Shown here: piece after piece, positions 1 to 12,000 of the stretch | Layout of the letters: each line of letters opens with the position of its first letter | Position numbering within the stretch: the stretch's first letter is position 1 | Made by a program: the position numbers and the translations under genes | From: Silurus meridionalis | Taxonomy: Eukaryota; Chordata; Actinopteri; Siluriformes; Siluridae | Direction of reading: 5' to 3' | NCBI RefSeq assembly: GCF_014805685.1 | Contig: NC_060898.1 | Coordinates: 7,496,001-7,560,000, forward strand | DNA length: 64,000 nt | The notes under the pieces: generated by a model | The model's database searches: none | What the model saw: the letters and a program-made list of their open reading frames with translations, nothing else | Told to the model about the DNA's origin: nothing

Positions 1-218
1 GACTCAGTAAAATGTAATTCTGTGCCAAAGTCACTTTATATAAACTAAGCTTGTGATCTCACTGACAGTCTGCAGTTTTGTTCTGGTGCGTTTTGATATA
101 TACAAATAAAATATATAAAGATAAAAATCCCCGTGTGTCAGTGAGTTGGACAGACAGACAGACAGACAGACAGCGCGCTCTGTAGTCGTTATTTTTCAAA
201 AGAACTGAACCGGCCTAC

Positions 219-271
219 CTTCCATTAATGTCAAACGGCAGCGTTTGATCCTCCCCTACCACCGAATCCAT
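219..271 (-). CDS. Probable first coding exon of an unidentified gene (runs off left edge)
   Basis: On the minus strand an ATG at 271-269 opens 17 codons plus two bases, reading MDSVVGEDQTLPFDING, and ends at a good GT donor (gtaggccgg, 218-210). Upstream lie CRE, CCAAT and YY1-like elements, as expected of a promoter and first exon. The rest of the gene would lie left of the window. I do not recognise the protein. It points the same way as camsap1 and notch1. A GACA tetranucleotide run (about 151-174) sits in the start of its intron. The exon call is inference from ATG, donor and promoter context. Confidence 0.5.
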
Positions 272-389
272 TTTTGTTCCTTGTAATCCTGTTTATCTGC
301 AAAATCCCAGTAAATAATATATATATATTTACTTTTTTAATTAAAAACCCAACAGCACGTAAACATTTCAAAGCCGACTAGGTACCGCC

Positions 390-545
390 ATTTTAGACCA
401 GTGACGTCACTACCCGCTGAAGGGGTTGGGCAACGTGCTGCAGTGCTCTTCACTGATTGGACCAATCAAAATTGATTCCATTTCCTGCCACTGTTATTGG
501 TCTATATCTCGATGGGACCTTTCAATCTTTTACAGACCTATTGGT
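390..545 (-). promoter_or_regulatory. CRE/CCAAT promoter of the left-edge gene
   Basis: A perfect cAMP-response element TGACGTCA lies at 402-409. ATTGG/CCAAT boxes lie at 456-460, 462-466, 496-500 and about 539-543. A CGCCATTTT (YY1-like) sits at about 387-395. All are within 300 bp upstream of the predicted ATG at 271. The CCAAT boxes occur in both orientations, so bidirectional activity is possible, but no gene is seen to the right. Confidence 0.5.
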
Positions 546-799
546 GTTCGTAGACTTGTAGACTATTCCTGTAACATGTTTTTATAATATAATTACACAT
601 AACAAAAGGTTTTCCAGACAAAAATACCGTCCAAATCATTTGGTTTCCAACAAAATGGGATAAAACATTTTTTTATTTACTACACTGTTTTTGTGTAGTG
701 AACATTTGCATACATTAGATTTCTCAGTCACCTTCAGCAACTGCTTTATGCTGATCAGGATCTGGATCAGGAAAGATCCTTGGAATGCTGGGCAAATGA

Positions 800-1283
800 C
801 TGGAATATGGACAAATGTATTGGAACACCTGATTTTATGTTAAGCCCTATGTTGTTCTTCCACTATTTTTTGGAGCACTGTAAAGGATGTCTAGATACAG
901 TAGCATTACATTTTCCCTTTACTTGAGCTCGGAAACTCAAACATGATTTAGTATCCAGCTGTATCATATGGTTTACATGAAGTGGAAGATCTTTAGTGGC
1001 CTGCTGTAGAACTCTGATCTCAACCCTACTGAACACCTTTGGAATGAAGTAGAACACTGAGTGCACTCCAGGCCTCCTCTCCTCACCTTACCTATATCAG
1101 TACCTGACTTTAATAACACCCTTGTAGATAAATTAGCACAAATCTCCACAAGCACACCTCAAAATTTAGTGAAACATCTTCTCAAAAGAATGGATGCTAT
1201 TATGACAGCAAATAAGGAATAAATGTGGAATGGGAACCTATGGTCAGGTGTCCACAAACTTTTGTTCATATAATGTAGTGTAC
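800..1283 (+). mobile_element. Tc1-like transposon fragment
   Basis: Decayed transposase-like text reading roughly DLNPTEHLWNE is visible around 1015-1050. The right end carries the familiar teleost terminal sequence (ggtcaggtgtccacaaactt, then a TA-rich end near 1280). The same family recurs at 31130-32160 and 33440-33760. The reading frame is broken, so it is non-autonomous. Confidence 0.65.
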
Positions 1284-1409
1284 GATAGATAGGTGGCCAG
1301 TCAGGCAGACACGCATACTTACATTTTACACAGACCATTTTGTGGAGTTTGAAGAAAAAAAAACCCAGAGAGCTCAGCGGAAGCCCATACAGAAATGGAG
1401 AAACTGCAG

Positions 1410-2091
<682 letters not shown>

Positions 2092-2143
<52 letters not shown>
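2092..2143. repeat. (TA)n microsatellite
   Basis: An uninterrupted TA run directly abuts the right end of the Tc1-like MITE. Confidence 0.95.
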
Positions 2144-2145
<2 letters not shown>

Positions 2146-2280
2146 TCGTGGCAATGAAAAGAACCCTTAGAGGGAATAAGGCAGAAACCTTGAGAGGAAC
2201 CAGACTCAAAGACATCCTCATTTGGGTGGCACCAAGAGTGTGATTATAAATCATAAAAGCCATGTGATCACATGTATTAT
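2144..2280. repeat. Interspersed ostariophysan-type repeat fragment
   Basis: It contains accttgagaggaaccagact and catcctcatttgggtggcac, phrases I recognise from high-copy catfish/characin repeats. A related fragment lies at 37640-37880. No coding potential is seen. Confidence 0.5.
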
Positions 2281-2589
2281 ATCAGCCTCATATTTGCCAA
2301 TCAGTCAGATTGCTTTCTTAATGTTAGCACACAATAGTGGCATATGAAAAAGTGGCTTTCAAATGTTTCAAATGTGGTCTGATTATCTGACAGAGGACCT
2401 GGACAATTTGTTAGGATACTAGGCATCATGGACTCTAATCAAATATCACTATCATCTAGAAAGCTTAAAATGGGCTGTGGTTGGATCTTCATGGAGGATC
2501 CAAAATATGCATCAAAATCAACATAAAAATGGTTTACTGACCATAAAATCAAGGTCCTGCCATGGCCACTCCCATACATAAACCTTACA

Positions 2590-2850
2590 CTGTAAAATAA
2601 ATCCTGGTAATTTACAGTAAACAACTTGCAGCTAGATTTGCCAGCATAAAGCTGTTATTCTACAGTGCGCCTACTGTAATTTGGAACAACAGTTTATTAC
2701 CGTAATAAATATTACAGTACTGTGCTGTAGAAAATATAAGATGTACAGTATAACACTGGTGTTTGGTTGCCATTATACTCTTTCAGCTTTCCTACTGTAA
2801 TTTCAAACACTTTATAACTGTAAAATGTATTACAATTCTGTAGAATGTGA
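2590..2850. repeat. TACTGTA-rich interspersed repeat
   Basis: Many short direct and inverted tactgta/tacagta words occur across about 250 bp, typical of a decayed MITE. No ORF. Confidence 0.5.
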
Positions 2851-3695
2851 TTTTTATGTTTATGTTATTTATGATTTTAACTCTGCATTCTAAAATTAAA
2901 ACCAAAGAAGATTTAAATTTTCATTACTGAACAAAGGCGCAAATAAAGTCGAAAAGGTTTTTATGATGGTGGCCACATAGAGAAACACAGTTGCTGCCTT
3001 TTTATGGACAAGTCTTCTTGGACCCCACCTTCACCTGGCTGGCCTTAGTTCCTTTCTCAGGGTTCAAACCAATGGAGCATCTAAAAAGTATTTATCTAAT
3101 AAGTAATATGAGATATTAGGCTTGGTAAATTAAGATTCAATTCAGATTAGTCTAACACCTGTGAAGGAGCGACACCAACTCTGAGAGGACTTCACATTAT
3201 GGCAACTCTGAAAAGAAAAAATTTTCCTTACATAGTTATGATCGCAACATGTAAATATTGATTTAACGTGTTCATTGTTTTAGATTAACTGACCACATGA
3301 CGTTAACTGCATGATTTGTATTACCTTAAAACTGTAAATTTCTGCCTTATGAATAATACTTTTTACACAGTCACCTCTAATAACACATTAATATAAATTG
3401 ACATAGATAAATGCATTTTTTTGTAAAGCTGTTTTGAAACAATATATATTGTTAAAGCACTATTAAAAATAAACAAGTATTGAATTAAATGTAGATAAAC
3501 AATTTTATCGTTAAGAGAAATTATACATTGTGGTGGGATACAGGTCAAACTGATGTCAACATCGATTTGAGGCATTAGGAGACATTATCTTTGAGTAGTG
3601 TAGACAGAATTATATAACAGAAAAAAAGATAGCTTTTTAGGACTTTGGTATGCAAACTTCAAGATAAAAGTACCAATGCAATTCTATCCTTACAC
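2851..3695. other. Spacer with no recognised feature
   Basis: AT-rich sequence between the left gene and camsap1. No exon, RNA gene or repeat family was recognised by eye. Confidence 0.5.
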
Positions 3696-3870
3696 CTAAC
3701 ACGGTTAGTTCAACCCTAAATGAAAATTGTGTCATCAATTACACACCCTCATATCATTCCAAAATCATAAGACTTTTGTTTATTTTTATAACATAAATGA
3801 AGGTTTTTGTAATCAAATCTGAAAGATTTCTGTTTCTCTATTGGAAGTCTATTCACACACAAAAAATATT
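3696..3870. repeat. Ostariophysan interspersed repeat fragment
   Basis: The text tgaaaattgtgtcatcaatt followed by acaccctcatatcattcc resembles a very common cyprinid/ostariophysan repeat. Family assignment is from memory and not verified. Confidence 0.5.
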
Positions 3871-4479
3871 GGCCCTCCAAAATTCATAAAGAGATCATAA
3901 ATTAAATCTATATAAACCAAGCAGATTAATAACATTTTCTGTAATTACACAATAGCTTTGTATGATGATCTGATTTAATTTTAGTTTTTATTCACATATA
4001 AACATCCTAAAAACTGAGATGTATACATGGCTGTTGCAACAATAGTTTGATACTATTAATAACAGAAAAAATACAGCTGACAGTGCATTGTAAAATTTGA
4101 ATTAATCCGCACTTAATCTCTGATTTTATTACATTTATTACAGTCTGCAGACCTTAATGGCCATGTGTTCTTCAGAGCTATTAGTTTAGCACAAAATAAT
4201 GCCTAAAAGCATGGCAACAATTGTGGAGCACATATTCAACAAAGAATGTAAACTATTTATTTATTTTTAATAAAACCGTGTTGTTTGCAATTGTTTGATA
4301 TCCATGGGAGCAAAGAACAAGGGTAGGGCTCCAAACTCATTTCCCAGGACCGATCTAAAACTTTGTGTAAGCTGTATAGAACTGAAAATGTTCAATGTCT
4401 TTTGCTTACACTAAGATTAGATTTTTTCTTGTACTGCTCCAACATCAGTTATCAGATACTTTAAATGATCCTGAATATA
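3871..4479. other. Spacer with no recognised feature
   Basis: AT-rich sequence, with nothing recognisable on either strand. Confidence 0.4.
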
Positions 4480-4640
4480 CTTTCACTGAGCACTTTATTA
4501 TTAACAGCTGTACACCTACTCATTCATGCACTTATCTGATCATCCAATTATGAGGCAGTAGTGCATAGCATGATTGTTGATGTGACCTGGGCTGGTCTAA
4601 ATTTATTTTCACAAATATTGGCACCATATAAGCCCCATGA
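4480..4640 (+). mobile_element. Tc1-like element fragment
   Basis: It begins with actgagcactttattattaa and ends near catgattgttgatgtgacc, both recognisable pieces of a widespread fish Tc1-like element. A related fragment lies at 11518-11660. Confidence 0.5.
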
Positions 4641-4844
4641 ATTCTTAATTACCCATATTTTTTCCACTGTTCCCAAAAATACAGGACTTTATAGGCAATG
4701 TGAGGCCACTGGGAACACAGTGAAGAAATACAAAATGATTTTGTAAGGGTTTGGAGTAAAATCCATAGTTTCTGTCTTCGTGAAACTTTGTGCAGACCAC
4801 TGGAAAAACATGAAAGCAAGACCAATGTTTATACACAACTGACA

Positions 4845-6069
4845 TTGCTTGAATAATTCATTTATTTTCAAGGGCTCTTCTTTAAAATAAATATGTGAAA
4901 AAAGACAAGAAAAAGTAAAGCAAAGGCTTTTACAGAAAAACTGCACACATGCACACACACGCACACACACACACACACGCACACACACACGCACACACAC
5001 ACGCACGCACACACACGCAACATAACCAGAGTGTTCCCATGACAATCATGTTGCTCAGTAAAGAATTGCAGAAGTACATCAATACTGTCAGTGGTCACCA
5101 AAAAGAAGACAACCCTGAATAGAGGAGGGGGTGAAGCAGAGGACAATCAGACTGTGAACACAAATACATTTCTGTCCCACGATAAAAGCTTTCAAACTGT
5201 GAATAACGTAATCCACAAATGCCTGTACTGACTCCACTTCAGCATCCAACCTCACTAACTACTCCAAAACACACACATATACACACCTCATTTACACACA
5301 CCCCTTTTCATGTGCTTTTGCAGTTTGCAGTTTTGCACATAGCGCTGGTCATAGTGCATTGCTATAGTCAGCATTATTAATGGAAAAAATCAGCAGCATA
5401 GAGGTAACAGAAAACCCAACACACACAGACACACAGTGTGTGTGTGCAGGTGTGTGACTGTTTAAAGTGAAATAATACTACAGTAGAACCCATCTCTTTT
5501 TCCAAACTGAAAAAGTGCCACATGCAGAAAATACCTGCTGTAAAAAAAAAATCCAACTGAACTAAATAGAACACATCCTTTTTATATTAACTCGCATCAC
5601 TGTCCGTCAGATACATGCCCCACTCCGTCAATGGCAGGTGTGCTCATCTTTTGAGGGTCATGTGACCAGTGAGGATGGAGTTAAGAACTCTGTATGCAAA
5701 TCAAGGCAGCGCGGTGATATCAAGATTCCGCGGCTCTGGTTGATAAATCTTATCTCGACAGTGAGGCTCACCTGCACATACACGCTCAACATGCACAACA
5801 CCCAGGCCATCAGCTGCACTAAGTATGACAACAAAGAGTGGAACAATAGCTATATAATAGACAGCAAATAAGGAAGCACGATTCCGGAGCTAATAGGTGT
5901 GCAAGAAACGAGCGCGCCACTTCCTTTTAAAGTTGCTGAGCCGCCTGAGCTGCAAATATGTGGTGATGCAGCTGGTGGGCCGTTGACAGTGGCGTGACAC
6001 AAGGCCAGAAGTTTGTACAAGATGCCCATGGAAGCTTAATTAGGAGCCAAGAGAAATGTGTCACGTTTT
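4845..6069 (-). other. camsap1: Probable camsap1 3' UTR
   Basis: This lies directly downstream of the camsap1 stop codon (6072-6070). A minus-strand AATAAA occurs at 4866-4861 and is the first good polyadenylation signal I see. An (AC)n-rich block (about 4950-5022) would be in the transcript as UG repeats. The extent is inferred from the signal only. Confidence 0.45.
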
Positions 6070-7448
6070 TCATTTCCTCTTGGAGGAGCTTTGAGCTCGT
6101 TTGAGCTGCCACAGGTGATTATGGATGGTGATGGCATCCACACTGGCCGAGACCGTCTTGGCCGGAATGACGGTAAACTGCTTGCGGTCTGAGCTGTACT
6201 TGAAGAGCGTTTCGATCATTTTGCGAGTTATGGCACGTGGGCCGGTACCCAACAGCTTGGTCAGTTCTTCGGTGTCAGGCAAGAACACATAAAGGGCCCG
6301 GAACTGGCAGCCTCCATCACGGAACAGGATCATCAGGTGATTGGCTTCACAGCGCTCGATTTCCTAGGGGAAACAACAAGCAACAATATTAGTGCCCTAT
6401 TTTAATCTGAGTTCAAACTAAAAGCACTTAGGACCATAGAGAATATTATCAATGGGTCGTTTTTTTAACCAATCCTATTTTAAATTCGCCTCACAGGGCT
6501 AGCTAGCTGGCCCAGAATAGCATCGGCATTTTTCCCTCCTCTGATTGGTTGGTCAGAGGAAAACTGTTACAGCCAAGTTCGACTGGCAAAACACGTCTGT
6601 AGCTCTCTGCACACATTAATACATCTGAGTTAGACTTTTTTATGCCTACGGAGAAATAGAAATTGATTTGGTCTTGGACATAGTTAAAATACATTTTCAA
6701 GAAAAGCTAGACATCGTGAGGAGGTCGGCCAACCCCGAAGCTAGCTAGCGTGTCTCAGCCCAGGAAAGGGTTCGTTCTCCACTTTCAGACCAGTGAAAAT
6801 GAGCGGTACCACTGGATTACAGCCTCTGAGGAGCGGTGCAAATTATGAGTGAGAAATTATCTCTGGTGAGTAGGTTGGATTTTATTTACACTTTTATGTT
6901 TTTGTCATGTTATTAGACAAATATTGATTCGGACCTGCTCCAGATGATGTACGTAGCACAGTTGAAGTAGTAGTGTAGAGGTTTGGAGATGTCTTAACTG
7001 GGTTTCTTGCTTTAGTAAAATGGTATTTACCCTCCATATGTGAAATGCGTCTCTCTGTAATGCCGCGTGTTGTTATATTGCGTTTTTGTATTGTATTGAT
7101 GGTTTCTATAATTGTGACTTGATAGTGGTGGTATTAAGAGGTGGATTAAGTTGGGTACGTCCCCACTAAAGGCCCAGGTACCAGATGCACAGCCCGCACA
7201 GAAATATTTCCAGTGTAATGGACTTGGAAAGACATTTAATTGTGCTTGATAGTGTCAGAGACTGAGAATATGCCATCCCTGAAACATAGAGAACACGGCT
7301 ATCTTTGTAGCGCTCTTGGACTCCCAGTCATAGCTGTGGCATTGTCAGCATTTAAACTTGCAATCTTTGGACAATGGTGGAAATTTTGGCAAATTACGTT
7401 TCTGTTTTTATAACTTTAAACTGTCAAATTGGGATATGGGATACTTAT

Positions 7449-7497
<49 letters not shown>

Positions 7498-7637
7498 AGT
7501 TAATAGTAGATGGATCACCTCTAACACAGCATTCTTCTGGGCTTCATTGACCTTTCCAGCCAGACAGCAGTGGGCAATGGCATTCTGGATGATCAGCTTA
7601 TTGGACTTAGCGCTGGGCTCCTTAAACAACTTCAGAC
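6070..7637 (-). CDS. camsap1: camsap1 exons 16-17, CKK microtubule-binding domain
   Basis: Exon 16 (7637-7519) reads LKLFKEPSAKSNKLIIQNAI and AHCCLAGKVNEAQKNAV. Exon 17 (6363-6070) reads EIERCEANHLMILFRDGGCQ, then TGTGPRAITRKMIETLFKYS, SSDRKQF, ASVDAITIHNHLWQLKR and a stop. This is the CKK domain that binds microtubule minus ends. It is complete and ends with a basic tail. Confidence 0.95.
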
Positions 7638-8810
7638 CTACAACAAGCACATAGGAAGATTTTTTTTTATCAGAATGTGTGTGTCTTTGTGTGAGTGGGC
7701 TGGTGTTTTTACAGGGAACCCACTATAAGCCAAATGTCAAAGTCCCTGAATTTTTCCTGACGTTCACTGACTAAAAAGCGGAATTTTCATGATCTATAAT
7801 AAATGGAAAAACATGCCACTGCTATGCTGAGCACTAAGCAGACAAAAAACAGTGTATTAAACCTCTCTATTTGCAAGGACCTTGTCAATCTTTTCGGTTA
7901 TCCTAAACATTAATACGACATTGATCAAAACAATAAATAACGATTCATTTACACAAATCTATGAGTTTAAATACATAAGTAAATACTGGTTGCAGAGGCT
8001 AAGAATTTGTCAAGAGTTATTAGTAATTAGCTTGCAACCTAATTAGCTACATTTTCAATTCTGTCAGCGAGCATTAATGCTACCTAGCATAGGCTACACT
8101 TTAAAAATAATTTTAATTATTACTAGCTAGCTAAAGTGATAGCTACATACCAATTTGTTCTAATGATCTGTATGACCAGTGGGACTCAGTAAGCTTCACG
8201 CACCACAAGATTTCAGGCTCCAGGGTCTTTGCTAATGCTAAGCCGAGACCTGCTTAACTACTACTGTCACTGCTGGAGGTGGGAGCGGATTCATTAGCTG
8301 ACTGCTTTTCTCTTAAAGCTATATGGAGAGGCTGCGTGTGATGGGCACTTGAGAAAGAAGATGCTCCTTTCTACTGCATAGGGGTAGCATGCTTCTTACT
8401 GTTTGCATGGATTGACATATTTGATAGTTTGATAGTGGTTTTATAAACTTTACATTTATCTTTTCTGTCGTCTCATTTTAACATCCAGTCTTTGAAGTTT
8501 TACATTTTGTAGCCAAAGCTCTTAAAATGTACATGAACAGGTGATTATCAGTTGCTGAGTGGAAAGAGAATAAAATGGCGTCAAAATTATAAAATGGTAT
8601 AGTACATTTTGATAAATGGAAACTAAAATTTAAAGCGAAAAATAAAAATCCCTGATATTCCATGAATCTAATTTTCTAACTTTCAATGTCTAGAATAGAC
8701 CATTTAATATTCTATGATATTACAGAAATTCTATGACCCGTGGGAACCCTGTTTATATCTTGGTGGAGACAAAATGTCCCCTCCCGACAAGAATAGGAAT
8801 ATTTGACTGG

Positions 8811-8855
<45 letters not shown>

Positions 8856-8983
8856 GTACTCTACCACTGTACTCTGCTGTAGAGGCGATGGAGGAAGCAG
8901 TCGAACCGTTGTCCCAGTCTCTCTCCATGTTTCTGCTAGCATTACGGCTTAACATAGGAAACGACTCCACTGACTCACCTCTG

Positions 8984-9022
<39 letters not shown>

Positions 9023-12000
9023 CACACACGTCAAGTATTTTAATTTTACCACAAAATAATCAAACATTTTTATTATATAGTCTCAGTCTAAACATGATCA
9101 TCCTTTTGTTCTCACAGTGCTCAGAGATTCACCAACCTCTGCGAACCCCCTCCAGAGGCAACACTGTCTGCTTCAGTAGCAGCAGACGCCAAAGAAAGAG
9201 AGGAGCCAGATGGAGCAGCACATAAACTTACAGCTGAAAAGACAGAGAGAGAGATAGATAGAGAATTATAAAACTCAACAACTTTTCAAACACATTATTT
9301 TGCATTTTGTAAATTGTGCATCATAGACAGCATAGAGGCCAAACTCTCATACGGGTATTGCTCCCGGATTGGCCACGATGGAGTGATTTGGGGCGGGGCC
9401 TCCTGCGGTGTGGGCGGGGCTTGGCCACTCCCTGTTCTTCCATCAGTTCCTCCTGTTTTCTGCGCAGATATTCCTGCTTGATGAGCTCTCTGCGGGCCTT
9501 TTCATCCTCCTTACGCATGCGATCCTCCTCTGCCTTACGCCTGACAAATTAACATGCATGCACATACAAACAGACTTAAAAATATACCTGTTTTTGGCCT
9601 GGGGTGTCATGATTTTTTAACAGAAAGTTCACTAGTTATCAAGAAAATGTTAAGCCATGATTTAGTACAGGGGTCCCCAAACTATGGCTCGTGGGCTGAA
9701 TATGTCCCGGCCTCACTCTTGTAACGGCCCATTGAACAATGCCAGAGACATGTTATCAAAATTCTATTTTAAATATAAGATTTACTCATATCTAATCTGT
9801 ATTTGGAAATAAACATTGGCTTTCAAATTCAAATTTCCCTTAAGTTATTATATTAGTTATAAATTGTTTGATTGCTGGGACTATCAGCTGTCGGCAAAAA
9901 CAGGTAGTTTTTCCGGCTTCCTGGCCGCTGTCATTACAAAAACCGCCGTTAATCACTGACGCCATATGATGTTTGTTTTTACATGTGAGATATAATTATA
10001 TTTATTAATAAATATATTTGTTTATTTCATTTAGCATATTTTCATGATTCGATACATTTTTTTTTTTACTGTAAAAAAGTTAAGTACCGTAATTTCCGGA
10101 CTATAAAGCGCACCCATATATAAGCCGCACCCACTGAATTTTACAAATATTTTTATTTTTAACATAAATAAGCCGCACCTGTCTATAAGTCTACACTAAT
10201 GTACTTTACACAGGCTTTAACGACAGACACGTTACACACGGTGTAACGGGTGAAATATGTTGCGCTTCCTTTAGAAGCATAGCGGTATTTTGGGAATAGC
10301 ATGCCACTGCATTTTTCCAGTATTACTGCATGTGTTCAAGACAATGATTATGTCCTTATTATTTTCTGATGCTGATTTCTAAGTTTCTTTGACTAACCCA
10401 TAATGCTGTTGGCAAGAAAAATAAAAAAAGCATGAGTTTTGGAAACCTGTCTGTGCTTATATGATTTCTGTTGCAACTGGAGTTAGCGAGCTCTCCCTTC
10501 ACCCAGACTCAACGCGTTACAACGGCTTGTATCTAAACAGTAGCCTACCAAGAAAGTCATTGTTTACGGTCTCCCTCTTTCCTTTCACAACTATTTCTCT
10601 CGGGAGTTTATCTTTTGGCATCGTCGTGCGTTTAAAAAAAAAAAAATTGTCTCCCGATGCCGTGCAGCTCAGAACACAGGTGAGGTGCGTTTTTCCGTTT
10701 AAAAAACGAGGCGACCTCTATTTATGAACATAGCTTAATTACTTGTTCAACCACCAACCATATGAATAGGCAGCAGTAGGTAAATGTTTGGATTTCAATA
10801 GCAGTGAAGTAAAAAAAATTCAATATGATAGTAATATCGCTCTTTTGATTAGTTAAATCTATCTCTTTAAAATAGATAAATAAAGGAGATAGCTCATTTG
10901 TCTGTATGGTGCATGACAAAATAATAACTAATCCAGCATTAGGAGGCATAATAAATTCATTGAAATAATACTGGTAGTCACTCCAGCCCATGTAATTTTA
11001 CTTTACAGACCAACCCAGTCCCCAAATTGAAGAAACAAAAATAATGTGGCCCTCACAGAAAAGAAGCTCGAGGACTTGTAATTTAGCAACTTGATATAAG
11101 TTTCTTTTTTTAATCTACACTTGCAACAGATACAACTAGTATTATCCAAAAAAACTGTAAAACAGGTGACAATTGCAAACAGGAAGTACTTCCGAAAAAA
11201 CCCTACAAAAATGTATTTAAGATTATAATCATACATTTTCTGTGTTTATTCTTTGCATTCGCATTCAATGAACACTTATATACAAATTGACCTAAACTGC
11301 CCGTTGTCTTGATTTCTTTCACATACACAAGACACAAACACAAATGTACCTGGCCTCATCTCGCTTGAGCTCTGACTCTGCCTCCAGCTGCTGCTTGCGA
11401 AGTCGTGCTTCCTCAGCCTTCTTCTGTTGCTTCAGCAGAAAGGCAGCACGCTTCTTAGCCAGCTCGTCTGCAGCCTTCTGATCGTCCTACATGCACAGGG
11501 TATATACACACATGTAAATACACTTTCTGTCCACTTTATTAGTAACTAATTAGCCAATCATATGGCAGGAGCACATTGCAAAACGTCAGTCAGACATAGG
11601 TCAAGGGCTCCGGTTAATGTTCATATCAAATAGTATAGAAAGTGTCATCATGGCATGGATAATAGTAGATAATTGTGCTAATTCCCAGATTAGCAGTTTA
11701 TAAAATACTCATACCAACACAATTGGATGTTCAAATATACTCTTTATAAAATTTAGAAAATTCTTTATAAACACTTTATATGAGAATGCATTTATGATAA
11801 ATAAGTTGTCAGTTGTTCAGAAATAAAAAAAAGAACCGGCACTAGTTGGCAAATTAAATGCCTCTAGTCACCATTTTATACTGTTCAGTGAAAACATTTT
11901 TGACAAAAGAAAAAGCAAAGTGACTGAATAAACAGCAAACACCCACCCCTCTTAGTTATACTCTAAAATTTATAAAGTGGGATTGATAATCAATTTATTT

